From Streptomyces abyssomicinicus (GTDB lineage Bacteria > Actinomycetota > Actinomycetes > Streptomycetales > Streptomycetaceae), in the NCBI RefSeq assembly GCF_008974245.1, contig NZ_BBZI01000006.1, positions 533,125 through 597,124 on the forward strand: a DNA stretch of 64,000 nucleotides, read 5' to 3'. Positions 55,503 through 62,952 of this stretch are shown piece by piece. Position 1 is the first letter of the stretch; the number at the start of each line of letters is the position of its first letter. Made by a program: the position numbers and the translations under genes. Below the pieces are notes generated by a model. That model had not been told where the DNA came from. It made no database searches and saw only the letters and a program-made list of their open reading frames with translations.

Positions 55503-55908
55503 CCGGGGCCGCCCAGCGGCGACGGCCCCGGCCCGCGGCCCGGCGGGACCCGGGCGGACCCCACCGGGCGGGCCCGGCCGAGCCGGCGATGCCTGAACCG
55601 GCCAGGGCGAGCTCGGCCGAGGTCGACCCCGGCCGAACGGGCCCGGGCCGAGGCGGACCCGGGCCGAGGCGGCGCCGCGGGGTGCACCCGGTCGAGGCGG
55701 CGCCGCGGAGGCACACCCGGCCGAAGTGCCCCGGGCGCACACCCGGCCGAGGTGCCCCGGGGCGCGGACCCGGCCGACGAAGGCACGCACGAGGCAGGCC
55801 CGCCCGGTGGCGGGGCGGGACCGGCGCCCCGGGGTGGAACGCGCGACGGGACCGCCCCCGGGTGGGGGCGGCCCCGTGGGCCGGTGACGGTGTTACCGCG
55901 TCCCGGCC
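55503..55908. other. Gene-free region with ACCCGGCCGAGG repeats
   Basis: 406 bases downstream of the ABC1 kinase. About eight imperfect copies of CCCGGCCGAGG(C/T) separated by 12-25 bases are visible in 55600-55790, alternating with GGCGCCGCGG words. A shorter GC hairpin near 55855-55885 (CGCCCCCGGGTGGGGGCG) may end transcription. Open frames crossing it are noise. Confidence 0.6.
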
Positions 55909-56238
55909 TTACTGCATCACGGCGAGGGCGAGAGCGCGCCGGGCGCGCATCGACGCGCGCTCGGCCCGCCGCTGCATCCGCCGGGCGGCGACCACGCGGA
56001 GCGCGGGCCGGGCGAGCTCGGCCTCACGCAACCGCTCGTGCATATGCGCACGGGCCATGGCTTCTGGGATGAGTTGCATTTCTCGGGTCCTGTTCTGGCG
56101 CACCTCGGGCGCACCGGTGAGGGGGAAGTCTCGGGTGGCGGGCAGGGAACCTGCGGGCTCGTGGGTGGACGGCTTCATCGGGGCCTGTTTCCGGGGATCG
56201 TGCGTGTGGGGAGCGTCGATGGTGCGGTGGCCGGTCAT
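55909..56238 (-). CDS. Basic small protein coupled to wblC
   Basis: 109 residues. Its ATG (56238) overlaps the wblC stop by 4 bases (ATGA), which supports real translation. The N-terminal 45 residues are Pro/Thr-rich; the C-terminal 60 are helical and highly basic (EAMARAHMHERLREAE, RMQRRAERASMRARRALAL). I recognise no family. A basic amphipathic helix could bind RNA, ribosomes or membranes. Alternative internal starts (Met at QLIPEA) are possible. Its link to an antibiotic-stress regulator makes it a candidate for the same response. Confidence 0.7.
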   Translation of the reverse strand: MTGHRTIDAPHTHDPRKQAPMKPSTHEPAGSLPATRDFPLTGAPEVRQNRTREMQLIPEAMARAHMHERLREAELARPALRVVAARRMQRRAERASMRARRALALAVMQ

Positions 56239-56603
56239 GCCGCGACCGGGTTCTTGCGCGGGCGGCCACGCGGCCGCTTGCGGGCGACCACGACGCCCTG
56301 GACGAACAGCTCGCCGCCCCAGACGCCCCAGGGCTCCCGGCGCTCCTTGGCACCGGCGAGGCAGGCGTCCACCAGCGGGCAGGTACGGCACAGCGACTTG
56401 GCGTACTCCACGTCGGCCGGGGACTCGGCGAAGAAGACCTCCGGGTCGTTGGAGCGGCACGGGACCGGGGTGCCGAGGCCCTCGATGGCGTCGTCGAGAG
56501 CGGTCAGGGTGATGAGCGGAGTCAAGGAAAGGTCCTCCGTGAGGCCGGGCGGGGGGATGGTGTCGGAAGTCGGTACGGACGGGGCGTGCGCTTCGAGTTG
56601 CAC
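56235..56603 (-). CDS. wblC: WhiB-family antibiotic-resistance regulator WblC (WhiB7 type)
   Basis: 122 residues from GTG 56603 with GAGGAAGA upstream. Cysteines 49, 72, 75 and 81 bind the iron-sulfur cluster, GVWGGE is at 93-98, and the C-terminal AT-hook RGRP at 112-115 within RKRPRGRPRKN marks the WhiB7/WblC class. With the primary sigma factor it activates promoters that carry an AT-rich element next to the -35, inducing resistance to ribosome-targeting antibiotics. Regulated here by an autoregulatory-type promoter (57287-57325) and a leader with an ORF and attenuator. Confidence 0.95.
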   Translation of the reverse strand: MQLEAHAPSVPTSDTIPPPGLTEDLSLTPLITLTALDDAIEGLGTPVPCRSNDPEVFFAESPADVEYAKSLCRTCPLVDACLAGAKERREPWGVWGGELFVQGVVVARKRPRGRPRKNPVAA

Positions 56604-56706
56604 GGGGTGTCTTCCTCGTCTGGTGTCGTCCGGCCGGTCGGCCGGGTGGTGGGTACCGGTTGTTCTCTTGTCCCGAGGTCCTTCGGTCCGTCTCCCGTGT
56701 CCGGGG

Positions 56707-56749
56707 AAAACAGAAGGGCCGCGGATCCCGGATGGGGTTCCGCGGCCCT
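56707..56749 (-). terminator. Transcription attenuator in the wblC leader
   Basis: On the minus strand AGGGCCGCGGA and TCCGCGGCCCT make a perfect 11-bp stem (13-base loop) followed by TCTGTTTTCC. It is intrinsic-terminator-like, located 22 bases past the stop of the leader ORF and 104 bases before wblC. Antibiotic-induced readthrough of such a leader is established for whiB7/wblC. Confidence 0.85.
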
Positions 56750-56770
56750 GAAGGCACCGGCCTGAGTACG

Positions 56771-57175
56771 TCAGGCTGGATCGCTCCAGGGTTCCGGCCC
56801 GCGGAGGGCCCACATCATCTGGGGGTGGGTCGTCGTCTGCTTGAGGGCTCCGGCACCGGCTGCCGCGTAGCCGAAGGCGTACGCCTGGGCCACTCCTGCT
56901 TCCAGTGCCTTGGTCGGTCGCTCGTCGCGGACGCGGACGGGAATGCCCGCGAAGGACGACTCGGACCGGCTGCCGGACACCTGGTTGCCGGACACCTGGG
57001 TGCCGAACAGCTCGGAGGCCGAAATCTTCGAGCCGGAAAGCTCGGAGGCGGACACACCGGTGCCACGGTCGAAGGCGAGAGTGCACAGCGAGGCGACGTG
57101 GTGATCGTTCTCCAGAACGGCGGTGCCCAGGGCACGCATGGTGCTGATGCCGGTGGTGTTGGTCTTGCTGAACAC
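56771..57175 (-). CDS. wblC leader ORF, 134 residues
   Basis: Starts at GTG 57175 with GAGGAGG eight bases upstream; codon third positions are as GC-rich as neighbouring genes, so it is likely translated. It contains short related segments VSASELSGSK, ISASELFGTQ, VSGNQVSGSRS, then a Gly/Ala-rich C-terminal half. I recognise no family. It stops 22 bases before the wblC attenuator, and a small hairpin (56761-56775) spans its stop codon. It may be an ordinary gene with a terminator or a long regulatory uORF; I cannot decide from sequence alone. Confidence 0.68.
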   Translation of the reverse strand: MFSKTNTTGISTMRALGTAVLENDHHVASLCTLAFDRGTGVSASELSGSKISASELFGTQVSGNQVSGSRSESSFAGIPVRVRDERPTKALEAGVAQAYAFGYAAAGAGALKQTTTHPQMMWALRGPEPWSDPA

Positions 57176-57286
57176 TTCGATCGCCTCCTCTCGGCGTCTT
57201 CGGGACCGTGAACGGTCCGGCGGATACAGACGTCAGTACAGCACGGAGCGGAAGCCTTTCGACAGGCTCCGTGTTCCGTGCTCTAG

Positions 57287-57325
57287 AACCTATGGGGCAC
57301 TACGGGGAGCGCGCAAACTATTTTT
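57287..57325 (-). promoter_or_regulatory. WblC-type promoter driving the wblC leader
   Basis: On the minus strand: AAAAATAGT (57325-57317) directly abutting TTGCGC (57316-57311, -35), an 18-base spacer, then TAGGTT (57292-57287, -10). The AT-rich stretch beside the -35 is the hallmark of WhiB7/WblC-activated sigma-A promoters and is contacted by the AT-hook, implying autoactivation. The start of transcription is expected near 57280, giving a leader of about 680 bases. Confidence 0.75.
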
Positions 57326-57359
57326 GCGACGACTTCGCAACGGTGTGTCGCGGACCCGT

Positions 57360-59588
57360 TCAGTCCTCCTCCGCGCGGTCCTGACCGGCGCAGATGGCCA
57401 GGACGTCGGCGCCGTAACGATCCAGCTTGCGCATGCCGACACCGGGGATCCGGGCCAGTTCCACCGGGTCCTCCGGCACGGTCTCCGCGATGGCGATCAG
57501 CGTCTTGTCGGTGAAGACGCAGAAGGCCGGCTGCCCGCTGCGCCGTGCCTGGACCTCGCGCCAGGACCGCAGCCGTTCGTAGACGCCCTCGTCCATCTCG
57601 GACGGGCAGTCCTCGCAGCGCATCAGCTTCATCTCACCGGCGTCGGTGAGGGTGCGGCCGCAGACCTTGCAGCGGGCGACGGTGCGACGGGTCGGCCGGG
57701 GCGCCGCCCGCTCGGCCCGCGCAGCGGCTGCCCGGGTACCGTCCGCGCCGCCGGTCCCCGCGGCGCCGTACTCGATGCCGCCGGAGGCCCCGGGACCGCT
57801 CCGCGCCGCCACGGCCGAGCCGCTGCCGGGGCGCAGCCCGTCGAGGAACCTGCTGGGCCTGCGGTGGGGCCGGCCTCCCGGGGTCCGGGAAAGGGCCCAG
57901 GAAAGGTGGAGCCGTTCTCGTGCGCGGGTCACGCCCACGTAGAGGAGGCGCCGCTCCTCCTCGATCTGCTCGTCCGTCCGGGCGTAGGTGATCGGCATCA
58001 TGCCCTCGGCGACGCCGACCAGGAAGACGGCATCCCACTCCAGGCCCTTGGCCGAGTGCAGGGAGGCCAGGGTGACGCCCTGGACGGTGGGGGCGTGCTG
58101 GGCGGCGGCCCTCTCGTCGAGTTCGGCGACCAGTTCGGCGAGGGTGACCTGCGGCCGGGCACGGGCGAAGCCCTCGGCGAGGTGGACCAGGGCGGCCAGC
58201 GACTCCCACTTCTCGCGGGCGGCGCCCGAACCGGCCGGTGGCGCCGGGCTCCATCCCTGACCGGAGAGCACCGCCCGGACCTGACCGGGCAGGTCCTCGG
58301 CGTCGCCGAGCAGGGCGTCGTTCCCGCCGAAGCGGGCGGCGGCGCGGAGCTGGTGGACGGCCCGGCGGACCTCCTGCCGTTCGAAGAACCGCTCGGCGCC
58401 CCGCAGCTGGTAGGGCACGCCGGCGTCGGCGAGCGCCTGTTCGTAGGTCTCGGACTGGGCGTTGGTCCGGAACAGCACGGCGATCTCGCTCGCCGGAACG
58501 CCCGAGTCGATCAGCTCGCGGATGTGGCGGGCGGCGCCCTCGGCCTCGGAGGGCTCGTCGGGATATTCGGCCCAGCGGGGCTCGGGCCCGGACGGACGCT
58601 GCGACACCAGCTCCAGCCGGTGGTCGGCGGCCCGGCCGGTGGCCTGGGTCAGCAGGCCGTTCGCGAGCCGCACGACCTGGGGCGTGGACCGGTAGTCGCG
58701 GACCAGCTTGACGACGGTGGCACCGGGGTGCCGGACGCGGAAGTCCAGCAGGTGGTCGGGGGTGGCACCGGTGAACGAGTAGATGGTCTGGCTGGCGTCG
58801 CCGACCACGCAGATGCTCTCCCGGTCGCCCAGCCAGAGCTCCAGCAGCCGCTGCTGGAGCGGGGAGACGTCCTGGTACTCGTCGACCACGAAGTGCTGGT
58901 ACTGGGCGCGGACCTCGCGGGCGATGTCCGGCCGGTCCTGGAGGATGCCGACGGTCAGCAGCAGGACGTCCTCGAAGTCGATGAGGCCGCGGTCGCGCTT
59001 GAGCTCCTCGTACATGTCGTAGACCCGGGCGACCTCCGCCGGGTCGCGGGGGGCCTCCCGCCCCGCCTTCTCGGTCGCGGGCGCGTAGTCGGCGGGCACG
59101 GTCTGGGTGACCTTGGCCCATTCGATCTCCGCGGTGACGTCCCTGAGCTCGCCGCGGTCCAGGCGGATGCCGCAGGAGGCGGCCGCCTCGGCGACCACCT
59201 GCACCTTGCGGTCGACGATCCGGGGCAGCGCTCCGCCCACCGCCTTGGGCCAGAAGTACTGGAGCTGGCGCAGCGCCGCCGCGTGGAAGGTGCGGGCCTG
59301 GACGCCCGTCGCGCCGAGCTGGCGGAGCCGGCCGCGCATCTCGCCGGCCGCGCGGTTGGTGAAGGTGACGGCGAGCACGGTGGTGGGCTGGAGGATGCCC
59401 GCGCGCACGCCGTAGGCGATGCGGTGGGTGATGGCCCGGGTCTTGCCGGTGCCCGCGCCGGCCAGCACGCACACCGGTCCGTGCAGTGCGGTGGCCACCG
59501 CGCGCTGCTCGGGGTCGAGCCCTTCCAGCACCGCGTCGGCCGATTCCGGGACGGCTGGGAAGAGGGAGGAGTGCGTTGCTGGTGTCAC
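57360..59588 (-). CDS. uvrD2: UvrD2-type superfamily I DNA helicase with HRDC domain
   Basis: 742 residues from GTG 59588. Walker A is AGAGTGKTRAITHR near residue 43; motif II is VVDEYQDVSPLQQ; motif VI is LYVGVTRARERLHLSW. A linker of about 60 residues leads to a C-x2-C...C-x2-C zinc module (CKVCGRT, CEDCP) and a C-terminal HRDC domain (residues about 665-735), the architecture of actinobacterial UvrD2. It unwinds DNA 3' to 5' in repair. An upstream ATG at 59648 lacks a ribosome site. Divergent from mycoredoxin. Confidence 0.93.
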   Translation of the reverse strand: MTPATHSSLFPAVPESADAVLEGLDPEQRAVATALHGPVCVLAGAGTGKTRAITHRIAYGVRAGILQPTTVLAVTFTNRAAGEMRGRLRQLGATGVQARTFHAAALRQLQYFWPKAVGGALPRIVDRKVQVVAEAAASCGIRLDRGELRDVTAEIEWAKVTQTVPADYAPATEKAGREAPRDPAEVARVYDMYEELKRDRGLIDFEDVLLLTVGILQDRPDIAREVRAQYQHFVVDEYQDVSPLQQRLLELWLGDRESICVVGDASQTIYSFTGATPDHLLDFRVRHPGATVVKLVRDYRSTPQVVRLANGLLTQATGRAADHRLELVSQRPSGPEPRWAEYPDEPSEAEGAARHIRELIDSGVPASEIAVLFRTNAQSETYEQALADAGVPYQLRGAERFFERQEVRRAVHQLRAAARFGGNDALLGDAEDLPGQVRAVLSGQGWSPAPPAGSGAAREKWESLAALVHLAEGFARARPQVTLAELVAELDERAAAQHAPTVQGVTLASLHSAKGLEWDAVFLVGVAEGMMPITYARTDEQIEEERRLLYVGVTRARERLHLSWALSRTPGGRPHRRPSRFLDGLRPGSGSAVAARSGPGASGGIEYGAAGTGGADGTRAAAARAERAAPRPTRRTVARCKVCGRTLTDAGEMKLMRCEDCPSEMDEGVYERLRSWREVQARRSGQPAFCVFTDKTLIAIAETVPEDPVELARIPGVGMRKLDRYGADVLAICAGQDRAEED

Positions 59589-59690
59589 CCCGCCATGCTG
59601 CCAGGTCGGCCGGGGCGGAGGAGGCGGCCGTCCACAGGGCACAGGCATTCTTCGTATGAATTGCGGCGCAGCTCACTCAACCCGACGGTG

Positions 59691-59717
59691 GGGAATGCCG
59701 GCCGGACACCGGACGTT
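59691..59717 (+). promoter_or_regulatory. Sigma-R-dependent promoter of the mycoredoxin gene
   Basis: GGGAAT (59691-59696), an 18-base spacer, and GTT (59715-59717) match the sigma-R consensus exactly. It lies 65 bases upstream of the mycoredoxin ATG, with a start expected near 59725. Confidence 0.9.
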
Positions 59718-59781
59718 CACCGTGTGCGACGAACTGTCGTGCGACTGCATTGCCCCCATCTCCCCGAGGAGCGCGAAGCCC

Positions 59782-60039
59782 ATGCCCGGCACTGTGACGA
59801 TGTACAGCACCACCTGGTGCGGCTACTGCCACCGGCTGAAGAGCCAGCTGAGCCGTGAGGGCATCGCCTACGAGGAGATCAACATCGAGCAGGACCCGGA
59901 GTCGGCCCTGTTCGTGGAGCAGGTCAACGGTGGCAACCAGGTCGTGCCGACGGTCCGCGTGGTGCCCACGGCGGGCGGCGAGGCCGTCGTGATGACCAAC
60001 CCGAGCCTGGCGCAGGTCAAGCAGGCGCTGGGCGCCTGA
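59782..60039 (+). CDS. mrx1: Mycoredoxin (glutaredoxin-like)
   Basis: 85 residues from ATG 59782. Thioredoxin fold with the active site TTWCGYCHRLK near residues 10-20, the CGYC form seen in mycoredoxin-1, and VNGGNQVVPTV carrying the cis-proline. It reduces mixed disulfides between proteins and mycothiol in the cytosol. The sigma-R promoter upstream places it in the thiol-oxidative stress regulon whose regulator, sigR-rsrA, is also in this window. A long hairpin terminator follows. Confidence 0.93.
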   Translation: MPGTVTMYSTTWCGYCHRLKSQLSREGIAYEEINIEQDPESALFVEQVNGGNQVVPTVRVVPTAGGEAVVMTNPSLAQVKQALGA

Positions 60040-60049
60040 CGTCCCCTCC

Positions 60050-60111
60050 CCCGACGCACGGGACCCCCGCCGCGGCCGTTCTCCGGCCCGGCGGGGGTCC
60101 CGTGCGTCGGG
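60050..60111 (+). terminator. Long hairpin terminator after mycoredoxin
   Basis: A 23-bp perfect stem beginning CCCGACGCACGGGACCCCCG, with a 16-base loop, starting 11 bases after the stop codon. Confidence 0.9.
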
Positions 60112-60149
60112 GGCGGGGCCCGCCGGCCGTGGACCGTCCCCGTCGCGCC

Positions 60150-60180
60150 TTGACCTTGCCGCAGCGTCAGGGTTTCTACT
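60150..60180 (+). promoter_or_regulatory. MerR-type promoter with 19-bp spacer and dyad
   Basis: TTGACC (60150-60155), a 19-base spacer, and TCTACT (60175-60180). A dyad ACC(T/C)TGnCGC(A/T)G spans 60153-60173 inside the spacer. Over-long spacers with an internal operator are characteristic of MerR-activated promoters. The -10 lies 6 bases before the MerR ATG, so the message is probably leaderless and self-regulated. Confidence 0.8.
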
Positions 60181-60186
60181 GGCCCC

Positions 60187-61041
60187 ATGCGAACGGGAGA
60201 GATGGCCGCGCTGGTCGGGGTGACCCCGCGGGCGGTGCGGCACTACCACCACGTCGGGGTGCTGCCCGAGCCGGAGCGCGACCCCAACGGTTATCGGCGG
60301 TACACGCTGCGCCACGCCGTGCTGCTGGCGCGGATCCGGCGCCTCACCGAGCTGGGCCTCGGGCTGGACGAGGTGCGTGACGTCCTCGCCGACGACGCGG
60401 GGCGGGAGCTGGCCGAGGTGCTGGAGGAGCTCGACGACGACCTGGCGCGGCAGGAGCGGCTGATCCGGGAACGCCGTGAGCGGCTCTCGCTGGTGCTGGA
60501 GGACGCCCGGGCCGGGCGGCTGACCTCCGAGGGCCCCCTCTCCCCTCAGCTGGCCGGACTGCTCGCCTCGCTGGGCGCGACGGCGGACTCGCCGATGGCC
60601 GCGCTGGACCGGGAGGTCCTGACCCTGCTGGACGCCGTCATGCCTCCCGAGGAGCGGGAGCGGCTGATGGGCACGATCGGCGCGATGGCCGCGCGGCCGG
60701 ACACGGTCGAGCGGGCGCACGGCCTGTACCGGCTGCTGGACGAGCTGGCCGACGCCCCGTCGGACGACCCCCGGGTCGCGTGGGCGGGCGAACTCATGGC
60801 CGAGCTGATTCCGGCGGAGCTGCTCGCCGGCTGGGACGACTCGGGGCCGGACGCCGCGGCCGCCGAGGTGTTCTTCTCCGGACTGTCCCCCGCCCAGCGA
60901 GCTGCGGTGCGGCACGGGCTGCGGCTGGCCGGGGAGCGGGCGGAGGAGGCACGTGCGCACGGCCCGGAAGGCGCCGGCGCGGCAGGTGCCGGCACGGAAG
61001 CTCCCGGTCCGGGGGATGCCCGCTCGGAGAGCGCGCGATGA
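60187..61041 (+). CDS. MerR-family transcription regulator
   Basis: 284 residues from ATG 60187. The N-terminal winged helix is MRTGEMAALVGVTPRAVRHYHHVGVL with the RRYTLRHAVLLARIRRLTELGLGLDEVR wing and dimer-helix start. The C-terminal 190 residues are Ala/Glu/Arg-rich helices without a recognisable drug- or metal-binding domain; no conserved cysteines are present, so it is not a metal sensor. The stop overlaps the next gene by 4 bases. Inducer unknown. Confidence 0.9.
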   Translation: MRTGEMAALVGVTPRAVRHYHHVGVLPEPERDPNGYRRYTLRHAVLLARIRRLTELGLGLDEVRDVLADDAGRELAEVLEELDDDLARQERLIRERRERLSLVLEDARAGRLTSEGPLSPQLAGLLASLGATADSPMAALDREVLTLLDAVMPPEERERLMGTIGAMAARPDTVERAHGLYRLLDELADAPSDDPRVAWAGELMAELIPAELLAGWDDSGPDAAAAEVFFSGLSPAQRAAVRHGLRLAGERAEEARAHGPEGAGAAGAGTEAPGPGDARSESAR

Positions 61042-61649
61042 GCCGGCAGCTGGTACCGGAGCCGGTGCTGCGTCTCGTCGGGCACGAGCTGCGGCTGTGG
61101 CAGAGCATGGCCCTGTGGGCGCTGCGGAGGCGGCACGGGGTCCGGGAGGGCGACCTCGCGTTCGGTCACGCGCGGGGGGACGCCGCCATGATGTACGGGC
61201 TGCTCTTCGTATGCGTGGTCGAGACGGTGGGCCTGTCGGTGCTGCTGGCCGACTGGCCCGTCGCGCACGCGGTGGTGCTGGTGCTCGACGTCCAGACGGT
61301 GCTGTTCCTGCTGGGGCTGCGGGCGGCGGCCGTCGTCCGCCCGCACGTGCTGGGGGGCGGGGTGCTGCGGGTGCGGAGCGGGGCGCACGTGGACGTCGCG
61401 ATACCGCTGGAGCGGATCGCCGCGGTGCGGCGGCAGTCGTTGTACTCGCACGGCGAGGCCGAGGGGGAGCTGAATCTGCCGGTGGGGTCGCAGACGTCCC
61501 TCACGGTGGAGCTGACGGAGCCGGTGAACGCGCCGCGGCTGCTGGGGGCGGAGCGGGCGGTTCACGTGATCCGGTTCCACGCCGACGACGCCGACGCGCT
61601 GCACACCGCCCTCGTGGAGGCTCTCCGCCCCCTCCCGGACCCCGCCTGA
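61038..61649 (+). CDS. Membrane protein with PH-like C-terminal domain
   Basis: 203 residues from ATG 61038, overlapping the MerR stop (ATGA). Two hydrophobic segments (about residues 52-70 and 76-97) follow a basic N-terminus; residues 105-195 form a beta-rich region (VDVAIPLERIAAVRRQS, LTVELTEPVNAP) similar to bacterial PH-like domains. Probably regulated by and functionally tied to the MerR protein it is coupled to. No named family. Confidence 0.8.
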   Translation: MSRQLVPEPVLRLVGHELRLWQSMALWALRRRHGVREGDLAFGHARGDAAMMYGLLFVCVVETVGLSVLLADWPVAHAVVLVLDVQTVLFLLGLRAAAVVRPHVLGGGVLRVRSGAHVDVAIPLERIAAVRRQSLYSHGEAEGELNLPVGSQTSLTVELTEPVNAPRLLGAERAVHVIRFHADDADALHTALVEALRPLPDPA

Positions 61650-61872
61650 CGGACCCCGCCTGACGGCCCCCGGTCGACGGGCCGCGCACCCGGCGGCACC
61701 TCACGCCCGGCGGACACCGCGCGCCGTCACGACGCGAGGGCCCGCGAAGGACCCGGGCGGCCCCGCCCTGCGGAACGGGCGGCCGCCCGGCGCCCGCAGC
61801 GGGAGGCCTGTCCGGCGCCCGCCCGACGGGCACCGCCGGCCACCCGCGCCCAGGAGGCGGCCGGACGGCTGG
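61650..61872. other. Short gene-free intergenic region
   Basis: 223 bases of GC-rich sequence between convergent genes. CCCCGCCTGACGGACCCCGCCTGACGG near 61640-61665 is a short direct duplication of the end of the membrane protein gene (its stop codon repeated downstream). Nothing else recognised. Confidence 0.5.
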
Positions 61873-62952
61873 TCAGGCCCCCCGGGTGGGGAGCGGCCGG
61901 CCGTACCAGGTTTCGATGAGGCGCGCGGCGATGGAGATGCCGAAGGGGGGCAGCACCTCGCCGGAGGCGAACGCGGCGGTGAGCTCGTCCCGCGAGAACC
62001 ACCGGGCCTCGCTTATCTCCTCGCCGTCGACCTGCGTGTGCGTGGTGGTCGCGTGCGCCATGAACCCGAGCATCAGGCTGGAGGGGAACGGCCACGGCTG
62101 GCTGGCCACGTAGGAGACGTCACCCACGACGACCCCGGCCTCCTCGAAGACCTCGCGCCGCACCGCCGCCTCGATGGACTCGCCCGGCTCCACGAACCCG
62201 GCCAGCGTGGAGAACCGGCCCTCGGGCCAGTGCACCTGCCGCCCGAGCAGGATGCGGTCGTCGTCGTCGGTGACCGCCATGATCACCGCGGGGTCGGTGC
62301 GCGGGTAGTGCTCCGCCCCGCACTTGGGGCAGCGCCGCACGTGTCCGGCCGCCGCGATCACCGTCTTGCCGCCGCAGCGGGAGCAGAACCGGTGCAGCCG
62401 CTGCCAGTTCTCCAGCGCGACCGCGTGCACCATCAGCCCGGCGTCCCGGTCGGACAGCAGCAGCCCCGCCTCCCGCAGCCCTGCCGGGCGCGCCGACTGG
62501 TCCATGCGGCCCGGCAGCGCGTCCCGCTGGAGGGCGAAGTACCGCACACCGTCGTCGTCGGTGCCGAGGAAGTAGCGGTGCGCCTCGGTGAGCGGCGCCT
62601 CGAACGACGGGGTGGTCACCAGCTCGGTGCGCCCGTCCGGCGTCTCGTCGATGAGCACCTGGCCGCCCGAGACCACGAAGCAGCGGGTGGTCGGGTGGCT
62701 CCAGGCGGCGGCCAGCCACGCCTCGTCCAGCCGGTGATGGGCGGCGCGGTCGATGCCGGAGGGCGCGGTCAGCGCGACGGGCCGGCCGGCGAGGCCCCCG
62801 CCGGGTCCGGCGGGGCCGGCCCCGCCGTCCGGTGCGGGGTCGGTCGTTTCGCGTTCGGTGGTCGAAGCGGTCACGGCGGGTTCGGGCTCCCCCTGTGAGT
62901 CGGCCGGCCCGCCTGCGGCGGCGGCGTTGGCGTCGGTGGTGTCAGCGGGCAT
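61873..62952 (-). CDS. nudC: NAD+ diphosphatase / zinc-ribbon Nudix hydrolase (NudC type)
   Basis: 359 residues. A variable Pro/Gly-rich N-terminus of about 55 residues precedes a zinc ribbon (FCSRCGG...RRCPKCGAEHYPRTDP) and a Nudix box beginning GFVEPGESIEAAVRREVFEE. The SQPWPFPSSLMLGF motif after it is diagnostic of NudC, which hydrolyses NADH and removes NAD caps from RNA. ATG 62952 overlaps the end of the dipeptidase gene by 11 bases, so the two are in one transcript. Confidence 0.92.
   Translation of the reverse strand: MPADTTDANAAAAGGPADSQGEPEPAVTASTTERETTDPAPDGGAGPAGPGGGLAGRPVALTAPSGIDRAAHHRLDEAWLAAAWSHPTTRCFVVSGGQVLIDETPDGRTELVTTPSFEAPLTEAHRYFLGTDDDGVRYFALQRDALPGRMDQSARPAGLREAGLLLSDRDAGLMVHAVALENWQRLHRFCSRCGGKTVIAAAGHVRRCPKCGAEHYPRTDPAVIMAVTDDDDRILLGRQVHWPEGRFSTLAGFVEPGESIEAAVRREVFEEAGVVVGDVSYVASQPWPFPSSLMLGFMAHATTTHTQVDGEEISEARWFSRDELTAAFASGEVLPPFGISIAARLIETWYGRPLPTRGA

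Noticed and set aside
57123..59858. 911-residue plus-strand open frame
   Set aside because: Antisense to uvrD2, whose helicase motifs are intact on the minus strand. The plus-strand translation has no motif.
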